From contig JASFHF010000016.1 in the NCBI GenBank assembly GCA_050123375.1, positions 1-41,379 on the forward strand: DNA of 41,379 nucleotides, written 5' to 3'. The translations under genes were made by a program, and so were the position numbers. A model generated the notes under the pieces. The model did no database searches and was not told where the DNA came from. It was given only the letters and a program-made list of their open reading frames with translations. Shown here piece by piece: positions 24,801 through 32,490 of this stretch. Numbering within the stretch: position 1 is the first letter of the stretch; each line of letters begins with the position of its first letter. This DNA is from JASFHF01 sp050123375. GTDB taxonomy: Bacteria; Pseudomonadota; Gammaproteobacteria; UBA12402.

Positions 24801-24948
24801 GGGTTTAGTCTTATTTGGCGGCATGAGTTTCGGTACTTTGCTAACCTTATTTGTCGTACCTACTGCTTATTATTTCATGGCAAGCAAAAAAGAACCTGAT
24901 CCACATATTAAAGAATTAGAAGAAATCGATGAGATTAAAAAGGAATGA
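21865..24948 (+). CDS. RND (HAE1/AcrB-family) inner-membrane efflux transporter
   Basis: The 1027-aa proton-driven pump exports drugs or metabolites from periplasm and membrane through the adaptor and TolC. Twelve membrane helices are evident, with two large periplasmic loops. TM1 follows the typical FIKRPIFATAISLMILLAG start; TM4 has GLVVDDAIVVLENV with the proton-relay Asp pair; TM10 has the Lys-containing LVGLITKNGILIVEFANQQ. Porter-domain signatures include YPGADSQLMESFVAYPMEEA. It forms an operon with the MFP by ATGA overlap. Its probable outer-membrane partner is the divergent TolC-SPOR. Substrate is not deducible. It ends 19 bp before the converging SDR gene. Confidence 0.95.
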   Translation: MIFTDVFIKRPIFATAISLMILLAGFVALINIQIREFPDIDVSVITVTVTYPGADSQLMESFVAYPMEEAISGVDGIDYMTSVNQQNSTKITVYMKLGYDIDRALTEISAKVSSVRWEMPKDINDPIIDKEDPNAQPILYYSFSGKNMSPEQITDYLLRVVQPQMETVNGVSQAEIFGERKYAMRVWLNPKLMAAQHVTPTDIKEAIEANNVQAPAGNLKGLRQQFNVHATTDLNTAKSFSNIFIRNDNGRIVRIKDIGEAQLGAENDDFSVVMNGQNTTVIGIIPKSNANPLQVADNIKKLMPSIIAHFPKDMQVQLMWDSSLFISSSLKEVISTLIEACIFVFIVIFLMLGSFRAVLVPTVTIPLSIIGTCAIMMVLHFTLNTMTMLAFVLAIGLVVDDAIVVLENVHRHLAQGLSPFKAAVIGAREIAFAVIAMTLTLAAVYTPIGFMSGLTGVLFSEFAFTLASAVLVSGFLALTLSPMMCSKLYRENENIHAGFPGFVNRCFDKITNGYKHALKITIKMRYLVIIVAAVIYVSCYFLYISTPSEMVPTEDQGAVMGIVVGPASANLAYTESQTKYFSAIYSQIPEMQNYGIINGYPNGVSSAISFIVLTPWDQRKRTAMQITNWLFPKFWSIPGVLAYPSIPPLLPGASGFTPISFVLKTTNDYDYLNNYSQKFIDALKKWGGVLNIDNDLKIDMPQTYVDVDRNKIADLGIPSNKISTALSVFLGKPITTWFSMQGRSYEVLPQLYQVFRLTPVALNNLNVRTQSGQLVPLSNLVKVTEKTVPRTLNHFQQLRSATITANLAPNVTQGQAYNYMLNLANKTFPTDIQTDTADQLRQYVQAQGTMVQTFIFAIIFIYLVLAAQFESFRDPFIVMLSVPLSIAGALGLLLPLGGTLNIYTQIGLVTLVGLITKNGILIVEFANQQQEKGMEFLEALLTGASLRLRPILMTTFCLLLGVLPLIFASGAGAVSRHQMGLVLFGGMSFGTLLTLFVVPTAYYFMASKKEPDPHIKELEEIDEIKKE

Positions 24949-24967
24949 TAAATTGATGTTGTAACGC

Positions 24968-25711
24968 TTATCTTTTCATGAATCGGCTCAATCCACCGTC
25001 AATAATAAAATCTGAACCAGTAATATAACTTGAATCTTCAGAGGCAAGAAAAAGCACGAGTTTAGCAATTTCATCTGATTCACCCATTCTGCCAATAGGA
25101 ATTATTTTGCTAAACATATCCAATTTTTCTTGTGGATACTTATCAACATTTGATGTTTTAATTAATCCTGGTGATATTGAGTTAACACGTATATTGCGAT
25201 CAGTAAGCTCTGAAGCAAAACACTGAGCTAACGTAACAATAGCCGATTTAATTGAAGCATGAATACTCATTTCTGGGCGACCGAGTATCCTTGCAATTGA
25301 AGACATCAAAATTACAGAACTATTAGTGTTTAAATAGTTGATTGCTTTATTCACCGTAAAAAACGTGCCTTTGTAATTAATATCGACTAATTGCTCAAAA
25401 AAATCTTCATCAATTTCAGCAAGCTTTTTTTTGCCCAAAATTCCCGCATTAGCAAATAACACATCAATTTTTCCAAAAGCATGCTCAGTTTTTTCGTATA
25501 AATTTTTAATATCAGCAAGTTTACTAACATCCATTTTTACAGTTAACAAAGAACTATCGTTAATTTCTTTTTTTGCCAATTCTAATTTATCATTATTGCG
25601 ACCAGAAATCACAACTTTTGCACCTTGCGCTATAAATAATTTAGCAGTTGCTAATCCAATTCCACTACTGCCTCCAGTTATAACTGCAACTTTATTTTTT
25701 AATTTAAGCAT
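24968..25711 (-). CDS. Short-chain dehydrogenase/reductase lacking the catalytic tyrosine
   Basis: The 247-aa classical SDR has the NAD(P)-binding TGGSSGIG at 12-19, NNAG-like FANAG at 87-91, structural Asn112 and Ser137/138. The active-site YxxxK is HASIK (151-155): Lys155 is kept but Tyr is His. The codon is CAT, one transition from TAT. The C-terminus ends with SSYITGSDFIIDGG, typical of FabG/glucose dehydrogenase-like enzymes. It may be inactive, reduced in activity or act as a binding protein. The usual oxidoreductase substrate cannot be guessed. The ATG is preceded by AGGAG. It stands alone, converging with the RND gene. Confidence 0.9.
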   Translation of the reverse strand: MLKLKNKVAVITGGSSGIGLATAKLFIAQGAKVVISGRNNDKLELAKKEINDSSLLTVKMDVSKLADIKNLYEKTEHAFGKIDVLFANAGILGKKKLAEIDEDFFEQLVDINYKGTFFTVNKAINYLNTNSSVILMSSIARILGRPEMSIHASIKSAIVTLAQCFASELTDRNIRVNSISPGLIKTSNVDKYPQEKLDMFSKIIPIGRMGESDEIAKLVLFLASEDSSYITGSDFIIDGGLSRFMKR

Positions 25712-25821
25712 AATTATCTCCTAAACAATATGAACCTTTTCACCAATACGTCTTTTTTCATCAACTATTTTAGCGTGAAAATTTTGCTGAATACGAATGA
25801 ATTAGACCAGCTTCGCCGGTT

Positions 25822-26766
25822 CTAAACAAACAAAGCATCAACAAAAGCTTTAGCTTCAAACGGCTGCAAATCTTCAATGCCTTCACCAACACCAACAAAC
25901 CTAATTGGTAAATTAAGCTGTTTAGCAATTGCGAAAATAATACCGCCTTTAGCCGTGCCATCTAGTTTAGTTAACACAATACTACTAATATCTACTGCTT
26001 GCTGAAACTGTTTAGCTTGCTGTAAAGCATTCTGACCAATTCCAGCATCAAGTACCAACATAATTTCATGCGGAGCTCTTTCATCAAGTTTTTGTAATAC
26101 ACGTTTTACTTTTTTTAACTCTTCCATCAAATTGCTTTGAGTGTGCAGCCTCCCAGCTGTATCTGCGATTAATACATCTATATTTCGTGCTTTTGCCGCA
26201 CTTAAAGCATCAAACACCACTGAAGCACTATCAGCTCCAATACGCTGCGCAATAACTGGAATTTGATTGCGCTCACCCCACACCTGCAATTGCTCAATCG
26301 CTGCTGCACGAAAAGTATCTCCCGCCGCCAACATAACTTTCTTTCCTGCATTTTGTAATTGATTGGCTAGTTTGCCAATAGTAGTAGTTTTACCAGAACC
26401 ATTTACTCCTACCATTAAAATCACAAAAGGCTTAAATTGAGAATTAACCTCCAAAGGCTGTTCCACTTTAGTTAAAAGGTCAATCATTTGTTGCTTTAAT
26501 ACTTGCAAAACTGCTGTAGCATCACGTAATTGCTTTCGAGCTAAATTTTTGGTCAGATCCGCAATCAAATCTTGCGTGGTTTCTACACCAACATCCGCGG
26601 TTAACAAACAAGTTTCAAGCTCCTCAATAATATGACGATCAATTTCTTTTTTTCCTAATAAAGCACTAGCAACGCCTTCACCTAAAGCATGCCGCGTTTT
26701 AGCCAAACCATGTTTTAAACGGCCAAACACACCTGGTTGATTTTTTTTCTTGAATATTTTTAGCAT
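25822..26766 (-). CDS. ftsY: Signal recognition particle receptor FtsY
   Basis: FtsY is the GTPase receptor that docks SRP-ribosome complexes at the SecYEG translocon. The 314-aa protein has a short basic N-terminus and an NG domain: G1 GVNGSGKT (120-127), DTFRAAA (150-156), G3 DTAGR (202-206), G4 TKLDGTAKGG (266-275) and the closing GVGEGIEDLQPFEAKAFVDAL. Unlike E. coli FtsY it lacks the long acidic A domain. The usual downstream ftsE-ftsX pair is not here; the next genes are a solitary SDR and the pump. Translation probably starts at ATG 26766, with AGAGGT upstream. The 3' side overlaps no gene. Confidence 0.97.
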   Translation of the reverse strand: MLKIFKKKNQPGVFGRLKHGLAKTRHALGEGVASALLGKKEIDRHIIEELETCLLTADVGVETTQDLIADLTKNLARKQLRDATAVLQVLKQQMIDLLTKVEQPLEVNSQFKPFVILMVGVNGSGKTTTIGKLANQLQNAGKKVMLAAGDTFRAAAIEQLQVWGERNQIPVIAQRIGADSASVVFDALSAAKARNIDVLIADTAGRLHTQSNLMEELKKVKRVLQKLDERAPHEIMLVLDAGIGQNALQQAKQFQQAVDISSIVLTKLDGTAKGGIIFAIAKQLNLPIRFVGVGEGIEDLQPFEAKAFVDALFV

Positions 26767-26836
26767 TACAATTATACCTCTAGATAGATTTGGGTAACGT
26801 CAAGTTTTTTGTATAAATCTCAGATTCTTTCAAGTT

Positions 26837-27000
26837 ACGAAAGGGGACGAAGCATTACATGATTACAAAATCAAATTTAAGCGGGTCGTGAGCTATTACA
26901 TAATTACAAAGCCATGTTTGTTGCTTTGTAATCATGTAAAGCTCCGACCCTCAATGAACTTAGCTATTACTCCGTAATTATGTAAAGCTCACGCCCCGCC
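26837..27000. repeat. Family A palindromic repeat cluster (copy A2)
   Basis: The inner hairpin 26882-26950 pairs CGGGTCGTGAGCTATTACAT with a matching segment ending GTAAAGCTCCGACCC. An outer pair is formed by GGGACGAAGCATTACATGA at 26844 and TAATTATGTAAAGCTCACGCCCC ending near 26998. It is nested in the ftsY-M16 divergent gap of 417 bp and looks like several family A units inserted into one another. Confidence 0.8.
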
Positions 27001-27039
27001 TACTTTATGCTATATAAACCTCAGATTCTTTTAAGTTAC

Positions 27040-27117
27040 GGTGGGGGAACGGAGCTTCACTCATTACATACGCCCTGTATGTTGCGTCATGTAATGAGTG
27101 AAGCTCCGTCCCCACCA
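27040..27117. repeat. Family A palindromic repeat (copy A3, CACTCATTACAT type)
   Basis: GGTGGGGGAACGGAGCTTCA and its partner ending GAAGCTCCGTCCCCACC form a stem of about 28 bp with a one-base bulge and a loop of about 20 nt. The inner arm reads TTCACTCATTACAT, different from A1 (TTTACATAATTACA), while the outer 12 bp are shared. An apparent open frame upstream of the M16 gene is created by this repeat and is not considered coding. Confidence 0.85.
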
Positions 27118-27183
27118 TCATCTGTACATCTATCAGCACATATATTATCATATAAATATAATATCTCCATAAGGATTGCAGAT

Positions 27184-28518
27184 ATGTTAAAAAAAATTGG
27201 TTATTTGGCCATTATATTATTCTTAACTTTTCATACACAAACAGCTCTTGCCAATAAAATACATCATTATAAACTAAAAAACGGTTTGCAATTATTTGTC
27301 AAAGTTGATCACACCGCCCCTGTCGTGGTTTCACAAATATGGTACAAAGTTGGCTCAAGCTATGAACCATTAGGCATTACCGGCATTTCACACGCCTTAG
27401 AACACATGATGTTTCAAGGAAGCAAAAACTACCAACCAAAAAAACTAATGCAAATTGTCGCTGCTCACGGCGGTGAACAAAATGCCGCTACTTCATATGA
27501 TTTCACCTTTTACTACCAAAAACTGCCAGCCCAATATTTAGAATTAAGTTTTAAATTAGAAGCAGACCGAATGTACAATCTCATTTTATCAAAACAACGA
27601 TTTGCTAAAGAAATACAAGTAGTACGCGAAGAACGAAGATTACGCACCGACAATAATCCACAAGCATTAACTCTCGAACGCTTTTTAGCCACTGCTAATA
27701 TAGCAACTGCATATCATCACCCAATCATTGGCTGGATGAATGACATTCAACACTTAACTATTGAAGATCTGCGCCACTGGTATAATCAATACTATAGCCC
27801 AAACAATGCAATTTTAGTGGTAGTTGGTGATGTAAATCCCAATAAAGTTTATGCTTTAGCAAAAAAATATTTTGCTAAAATCAAACCAAAAACTTTACCA
27901 ATAATTAAACCGCAACATAATTTGTCTTCATTAGGCAAACGTACTGTAATAATTAATGCGCCAGCAAAATTACCCATGCTCTTTCTGGGGTTTAATGTAC
28001 CCGTAATAAAAACTGCACAAAAACCCTGGCAACCTTATGCCTTATCTGTAATCGCTGGTATTTTAGACATGGGTCATAGCTCAAGATTTAAAAAAGAATT
28101 AATCCGCAAACAACAAATAGCTGCTGCTGCACAAGCACATTATGATCCATTTGACCGTTTGTCCAGTGTATTCATTTTAGCCGGCATTCCAACACCAAAA
28201 CACAACATTAAAGAACTTGAGCAAGCATTTTTAATGCAAATAAAAAAATTACAAACCATCCAGATTTCAATTAAAGAACTACAAAAAATTAAAACGCAAA
28301 TAATCGCACAAAATATATTTATGCGGGATTCATTAAGCATGCAGGCTGAAGAAATAGGCAGACTGGAAAGCGTGGGGTTATCATGGAAAATTGGAAAAAA
28401 TTTTATTGATGAAATCAATAAAATAACGCCTCAACAAATACAAATGACCGCAAAAGAATTTCTAACTGAAAAAAGACTCACGGTAGCAATCTTACAACCG
28501 CAGGAATTTAAAAAATGA
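27184..28518 (+). CDS. M16-family zinc metallopeptidase, catalytic subunit
   Basis: The 444-aa exported peptidase has a signal peptide (MLKKIGYLAIILFLTF... ending ALA near 23). The inverted zinc motif HALEH is at residues 70-74, with a downstream Glu150 in VREERR, about 76 residues on as in pitrilysin/MPP-type enzymes, so it should be active on peptides in the periplasm. I used ATG 27184, with AAGGA upstream, because the frame above it runs through repeat A3. Its stop TGA overlaps the ATG of the next gene. The pairing of an active and an inactive M16 gene is common in proteobacteria. Confidence 0.93.
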   Translation: MLKKIGYLAIILFLTFHTQTALANKIHHYKLKNGLQLFVKVDHTAPVVVSQIWYKVGSSYEPLGITGISHALEHMMFQGSKNYQPKKLMQIVAAHGGEQNAATSYDFTFYYQKLPAQYLELSFKLEADRMYNLILSKQRFAKEIQVVREERRLRTDNNPQALTLERFLATANIATAYHHPIIGWMNDIQHLTIEDLRHWYNQYYSPNNAILVVVGDVNPNKVYALAKKYFAKIKPKTLPIIKPQHNLSSLGKRTVIINAPAKLPMLFLGFNVPVIKTAQKPWQPYALSVIAGILDMGHSSRFKKELIRKQQIAAAAQAHYDPFDRLSSVFILAGIPTPKHNIKELEQAFLMQIKKLQTIQISIKELQKIKTQIIAQNIFMRDSLSMQAEEIGRLESVGLSWKIGKNFIDEINKITPQQIQMTAKEFLTEKRLTVAILQPQEFKK

Positions 28519-30041
28519 AATATATGCCACCCTCCAATAAAGTTACTAGATTTATAAAAAATGCTAATGTCAGTTTTAAATGGAACTCGCGATTTTACAA
28601 CCAGCTTGTTCGTGTAAAATCGCGAGTCAGCAAGCATCTATCAAACTTAAAAAAACACAAATTTACCATGCGCGGTAGCTGCCACTTAAACCAACTAAAA
28701 ACTTTTGCCAGCTACAAATCCCGCATTTTGAAATGTAATAAGCATATACCTTATTTAATTTTCATTACACTTATTTTCGTTGCAAATGTTATTTATGCCA
28801 AACCAACGATAAAAATTCACCATTGGCAAACCAATAACAAAGTACCTGTATATTTCGTACATACAACCAGATCACCAATGCTTGATGTCAGAGTATTATT
28901 TAATGCAGGCTCTGCAAAAGACAATAACCTTTTTGGCATTGCTAATTTAACTGGAAATATGTTAGGTGAAGGCACCAACCAATTAAACAACAACCAAATT
29001 GCAGAAAAATTTGATGAGATCGGCACACAATTTAACATCAGCGTAAATCGTGATATAAGTGTATTAAGCTTGCGCTGTTTAACCAAAAATAATCTGCTAA
29101 TTCCATCTATTGAACTATTAAATAACATAATTACTAATCCAAGTTTTCCAGCAAAAGAATTAAAACGCCTCAAGCAACAAATCGCAACAGAAATCGCTGC
29201 TGATCAACAGCTACCAACAGTTGTTGCTACTCAAGCTTTTTATCAAACATTATACGGAAATTCACCTTATGCACATACAATTATGGGCACCAAAAAAACC
29301 GTTCAAATGATTCGCAGATCCGACGTAGTAAAATTTTATCAACAACACTACTCCACTAAAAACATGATGATAATTTTGGTTGGTAATATTTCCAAAAATA
29401 CTGCGAACTTATTAGCTAACAAAATTACCACTAATTTACCAAGCGGTATTAAGCACATTCCAGCGCCGCAAGCACAACCAATTACAAAAAATTTAATTAA
29501 AAACATTGCGTTTCCAGGCACACAATCCTATATCCGCATTGGATGTTTAGGAATAAACTATAACAACCCAAATTTATTCTCCATGATTGTAGGTAACTAC
29601 ATTTTAGGCAGTGGAGCATTTGTTTCCCGCCTATTCAGCGAAGTGCGGCAAAAATACGGTTTAAGCTATTCGGTTAAAAGTAGACTTATATTTTTAAAAA
29701 ATCGCGGGCCATTTTATATTTCATTACAAACCAAAAATCAATCCAAAAATAAAGCGCTGCAAATTGCAAAACTTGTATTAAATAACTTTATTCAATCAGG
29801 ACCAACTCAACAAGAACTAAAAGATGCCAAAAAATTTCTACTTGGTAATTTTGCCCTACAATTATCTAATAACGATAAAATTGCTAATATAATCAGCACT
29901 ATCGCATTTTACAATCTACCAATAGATTACTTAGATACTTATGCACAAAAAGTGCAAACCATAACTACTCAAGATGTCAAAAAATCTTTCCAATCAATAA
30001 TTGGCACTCAAAAACTGGTGACAATTATCGTGGGAAGTTGA
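28515..30041 (+). CDS. M16-family peptidase, non-catalytic partner, N-terminus built from a repeat
   Basis: Residues about 95-508 form an M16 fold in which the HxxEH site reads NLTGN, so it is a structural partner of the preceding active subunit. R/Y-loop-like SYIRIGCLGINYNNPNLF and the C-terminal FGLSYSV region are conserved. The first 57 codons (28516-28686) coincide with an antisense copy of the 171-bp family B repeat; a normal hydrophobic signal segment (HIPYLIFITLIFVANVIYA) follows only at about 77-95. Translation may begin at ATG 28515, overlapping the upstream stop, at ATG 28668, or at TTG 28728 directly before the signal peptide. No clear Shine-Dalgarno marks the later sites. Confidence 0.88.
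   Translation: MKYMPPSNKVTRFIKNANVSFKWNSRFYNQLVRVKSRVSKHLSNLKKHKFTMRGSCHLNQLKTFASYKSRILKCNKHIPYLIFITLIFVANVIYAKPTIKIHHWQTNNKVPVYFVHTTRSPMLDVRVLFNAGSAKDNNLFGIANLTGNMLGEGTNQLNNNQIAEKFDEIGTQFNISVNRDISVLSLRCLTKNNLLIPSIELLNNIITNPSFPAKELKRLKQQIATEIAADQQLPTVVATQAFYQTLYGNSPYAHTIMGTKKTVQMIRRSDVVKFYQQHYSTKNMMIILVGNISKNTANLLANKITTNLPSGIKHIPAPQAQPITKNLIKNIAFPGTQSYIRIGCLGINYNNPNLFSMIVGNYILGSGAFVSRLFSEVRQKYGLSYSVKSRLIFLKNRGPFYISLQTKNQSKNKALQIAKLVLNNFIQSGPTQQELKDAKKFLLGNFALQLSNNDKIANIISTIAFYNLPIDYLDTYAQKVQTITTQDVKKSFQSIIGTQKLVTIIVGS
28516..28686 (-). repeat. Family B repeat (copy B3) inside the M16 partner gene
   Basis: Read on the minus strand it begins GTGGCAGCTACCGCGCATGG, continues with GATGCTTGCTGACTCGCGAT, contains the palindrome CTCGCGATTTTAC/GTAAAATCGCGAG, and ends with the tail TTTATTGGAGGGTGGCATAT then ATTTCA. 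The left border coincides with the TGA/ATG junction of the two M16 genes. Its 171 bp equal 57 codons, so the reading frame of the second gene is preserved through the element. Confidence 0.88.
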
Positions 30042-30054
30042 AGACTGTCTTAAT

Positions 30055-31554
30055 TCAATTATTAACCGGAAAACTTAAGCAAAATTCGGTAAATTCTCCT
30101 TCAACGGATGTACAGGCAATATTTCCATTCATACGCTGCATTGCCATTTTGCAAAATGACAATCCTATACCAGTGCCATGTTCCGTTTTAGTAAAAAATT
30201 TATCAAAAATATGTGGTAAAATATCTGCGCTAATACCAGTACCGGTATCTTTAAAAATCAATTGATTTCCTTTTTTACCTTTTTTTAGTAAAATAAAAAT
30301 TTCACCCTTACCAGCTCGAGCAATATAATATAAAGCATTTTTCATTAAATTAAAAAGGATGTGAACAACCAAAGTCTCGTTACCTTTAAATCTAAAATCA
30401 TTATTTTTATCCCAATTAATCAACCGTCTTTCTTTTTGTTGAAAAGGATAACGATGTAAAGCTGTATCAACACAATTGCCAATTGATAAAACTTCAAATT
30501 TACTTTCATCAACATCAATTTCTCTAATATTCATTAACAACATGTCAACAACAGTATTCGCCGCAATACCTTCGTGCTCCAAACGATTAATTGCATCGCG
30601 CAATAGTTTTTCGTGTTGCGGATAAATTGGTTCAATATCAAGGCCAGCATTTCTTGCAGTCTCATGTGAATTTAACAAAATCGGTAAAAACTTTTCGATC
30701 CCTTTAGCGCTTGCCATAATTGATCGTATTGGTGTTCGCAACTCATGCGCAATTCCAGCCGCCGTGGCTTTCATGGTGTTAATTCGTTCCTCTTGCACCT
30801 TGCTTTTTATTTTAGCTTCTTTCAAGGCATTTTCTGCTAGTTTTTTTTCTGTAATATTTAAAGACACCCCAATTAGTCCGGTTACATTGCCATTTGAATC
30901 ATGCAATGGTGTTTTAGTTGTAAGAAAATATTCTTTAGACCCATCTTCTTTTATTGCTGTTTCTTCTAAAGTTACTACACGATCTTGTTGCATGATTTTT
31001 TTATCACGCTCTTTTATAATGGCAATATGTGTTTTTTCATATAAATCTTCATAAGTTTTTCCGACGTATTCTTTAGTAGATTTTAAACCTAGCATATCTA
31101 GCTGATGCACATTGCAACCTAAAAATATGCCGTCTTTATTTAGCCAATAAATATTAGCAGGAACATTATCAAAAATTTGCTGCATTTCATTTTTTGATTC
31201 AGTGATATCAAAAGAAATACCAACCAAGCCGATTACTTCATCACCTTCAAATATCGGTACTTTACGTGTTAAATAAATTGCTTTAGATTTATTTATACTA
31301 ACTCCTTCTTCTTCAAATATCATTTCCTTACCGAAAGTTACTACTTGTTTATCATTTTGACTAATGACATCCGCCATATCTTTGTCTAAGAGATCATAAT
31401 CACTTTTACCTATAATTTCATCTGGATGATTTAAACCCAATATTTTAGCCACATTATCATTACATCCTAAACAAATTCCATCTTTATTTTTCCAATAAAT
31501 ATTGCCTGGTAAAGCAGCAACGATTTTTTCCAAAAATATACCTGTTTTATTCAT
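30055..31554 (-). CDS. PAS-domain sensor histidine kinase coupled to a cyclodipeptide synthase-like gene
   Basis: The 499-aa soluble kinase has two PAS domains (about 12-120 and 125-237), both with the NIYWxNKDGIxLGCN phrase typical of PAS pockets in Legionella/Coxiella-type kinases. Then come HisKA with GIAHELRTPIRSI (His270) and an HATPase with DTGTGIS and GTGIGLSFC boxes. No receiver domain or response regulator gene is adjacent, so the phosphate acceptor is elsewhere. Its ATG (31554) overlaps the end of the CDPS-like gene by 8 bp, so it is translated from the same message. A ligand-sensing role for the PAS pair toward a product of that gene is an inference. Confidence 0.93.
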   Translation of the reverse strand: MNKTGIFLEKIVAALPGNIYWKNKDGICLGCNDNVAKILGLNHPDEIIGKSDYDLLDKDMADVISQNDKQVVTFGKEMIFEEEGVSINKSKAIYLTRKVPIFEGDEVIGLVGISFDITESKNEMQQIFDNVPANIYWLNKDGIFLGCNVHQLDMLGLKSTKEYVGKTYEDLYEKTHIAIIKERDKKIMQQDRVVTLEETAIKEDGSKEYFLTTKTPLHDSNGNVTGLIGVSLNITEKKLAENALKEAKIKSKVQEERINTMKATAAGIAHELRTPIRSIMASAKGIEKFLPILLNSHETARNAGLDIEPIYPQHEKLLRDAINRLEHEGIAANTVVDMLLMNIREIDVDESKFEVLSIGNCVDTALHRYPFQQKERRLINWDKNNDFRFKGNETLVVHILFNLMKNALYYIARAGKGEIFILLKKGKKGNQLIFKDTGTGISADILPHIFDKFFTKTEHGTGIGLSFCKMAMQRMNGNIACTSVEGEFTEFCLSFPVNN

Positions 31555-32248
31555 ACAATTTCCTTACTTTTTTAAAATTAATATGAATCCAACCAAGCAA
31601 ATCTGCGCTTATCGGATCAATCTTATGATGATAAGACGCCAACATCGCCTCTGTACGTTTTCCAGGGTATATATTAAAATTGTAGCGTTTTTCAATCCAC
31701 ATTAAAGTTACTGCACACTCTTCCTTCAAATATTCGATACATTTTTTCTCTAAAAAATCATAATCTATAAGACTTTTTTGTTTCGATTTATACCTATCTA
31801 TAAATCTCTTGCTTGTTCTTATAAACGCTTCTTTATATTCGTGATTATTTAAAAACAATGAATCAACCATTTTTTTTGAAACATCATATTCTTTTCTTTT
31901 TAACCAACAATCCCATCTGATTATTTCACATGGTATTGAAAAATGGTGAATATGATTTTCATTTCTACATAACCACTGATTCCCTAGCTCAATCGCTTTC
32001 TTATAAGCATCATCTTCTGATAAATTCTCAATGGCTTGAATTGTATGCCTTTGCAAACTATCGCAAACCACAATATCACAAACTTTAAAATTTGCATCTA
32101 TCAAATTGATAGTAGCTAAAAATTTTTCTCCTTCGTGATATGATTGCCCAACACTTATCGGATAAACACATGCTGCATCTTTAAACTTTTCTTTATATTT
32201 CCCAGCACTCACAAAAAAAGCTCTAGTAATCTTAGTATGTACGTTCAT
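31547..32248 (-). CDS. tRNA-dependent cyclodipeptide synthase-like protein (XYP subfamily)
   Basis: Cyclodipeptide synthases take two aminoacyl-tRNAs and make a cyclic dipeptide (2,5-diketopiperazine). The 233-aa size fits. Family landmarks: PISVGQSY (30-37) with the probable nucleophile Ser32; CDSLQRHT (62-69); AYKKAIELGN (81-90), matching the 'A-KA--GN' helix; YLKEE with Tyr173 and Glu177; and IYPGK with Tyr194-Pro195. Ser-to-Tyr spacing is 141 residues, the same as Ser37-Tyr178 in AlbC, and Tyr-x3-Glu matches Tyr178/Glu182. Gln35 plus Tyr-Pro points to the XYP rather than NYH subfamily, which includes enzymes of Rickettsiella and Fluoribacter. The product cannot be predicted. No tailoring oxidase is adjacent; a PAS kinase is. 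Confidence 0.72.
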   Translation of the reverse strand: MNVHTKITRAFFVSAGKYKEKFKDAACVYPISVGQSYHEGEKFLATINLIDANFKVCDIVVCDSLQRHTIQAIENLSEDDAYKKAIELGNQWLCRNENHIHHFSIPCEIIRWDCWLKRKEYDVSKKMVDSLFLNNHEYKEAFIRTSKRFIDRYKSKQKSLIDYDFLEKKCIEYLKEECAVTLMWIEKRYNFNIYPGKRTEAMLASYHHKIDPISADLLGWIHINFKKVRKLYE

Positions 32249-32440
32249 GTTCTTTTAATATAACCATAATATACAATCAATCTTATTATTATTCCAAAAG
32301 TAATTAGCGCGCTTACCATATGCTCTACTAAATTACGCACGTAGAATATCTTGTTTTGACGCAAAATTAAAGAATTTTCGCTACATCATAAAAAAATATT
32401 GAGCTATTCAACGACGGCAAGTCTCACAGACAAAACAATG

Positions 32441-32468
32441 GAAATTAACTTTGCCAACAAGTTAATTG
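32441..32468 (-). terminator. Hairpin downstream of the MscK-like gene
   Basis: Nine-base arms AATTAACTT and AAGTTAATT face each other around TGCCAAC, about 25-50 bp after the stop at 32491 on the minus strand. The T-run that follows is poor (TCCATTGTTTTG). It could separate the channel gene from the CDPS-like gene, whose start is 190 bp further on. The remainder of this gap is A+T-rich without recognisable sites. Confidence 0.45.
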
Positions 32469-32490
32469 AAAGCTAATTTTTACATAACAA

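Noticed and set aside
27007..27183. N-terminal extension of the first M16 peptidase
   Set aside because: The extra codons come from the family A palindrome at 27040-27117; a signal peptide with its own ribosome-binding site starts at 27184.
31547..32248. Unrelated hypothetical protein or Leu/Phe-tRNA transferase
   Set aside because: Spacing and identity of the Ser, Tyr, Glu and Tyr-Pro landmarks fit CDPS better; it remains a motif-based call without a profile search.
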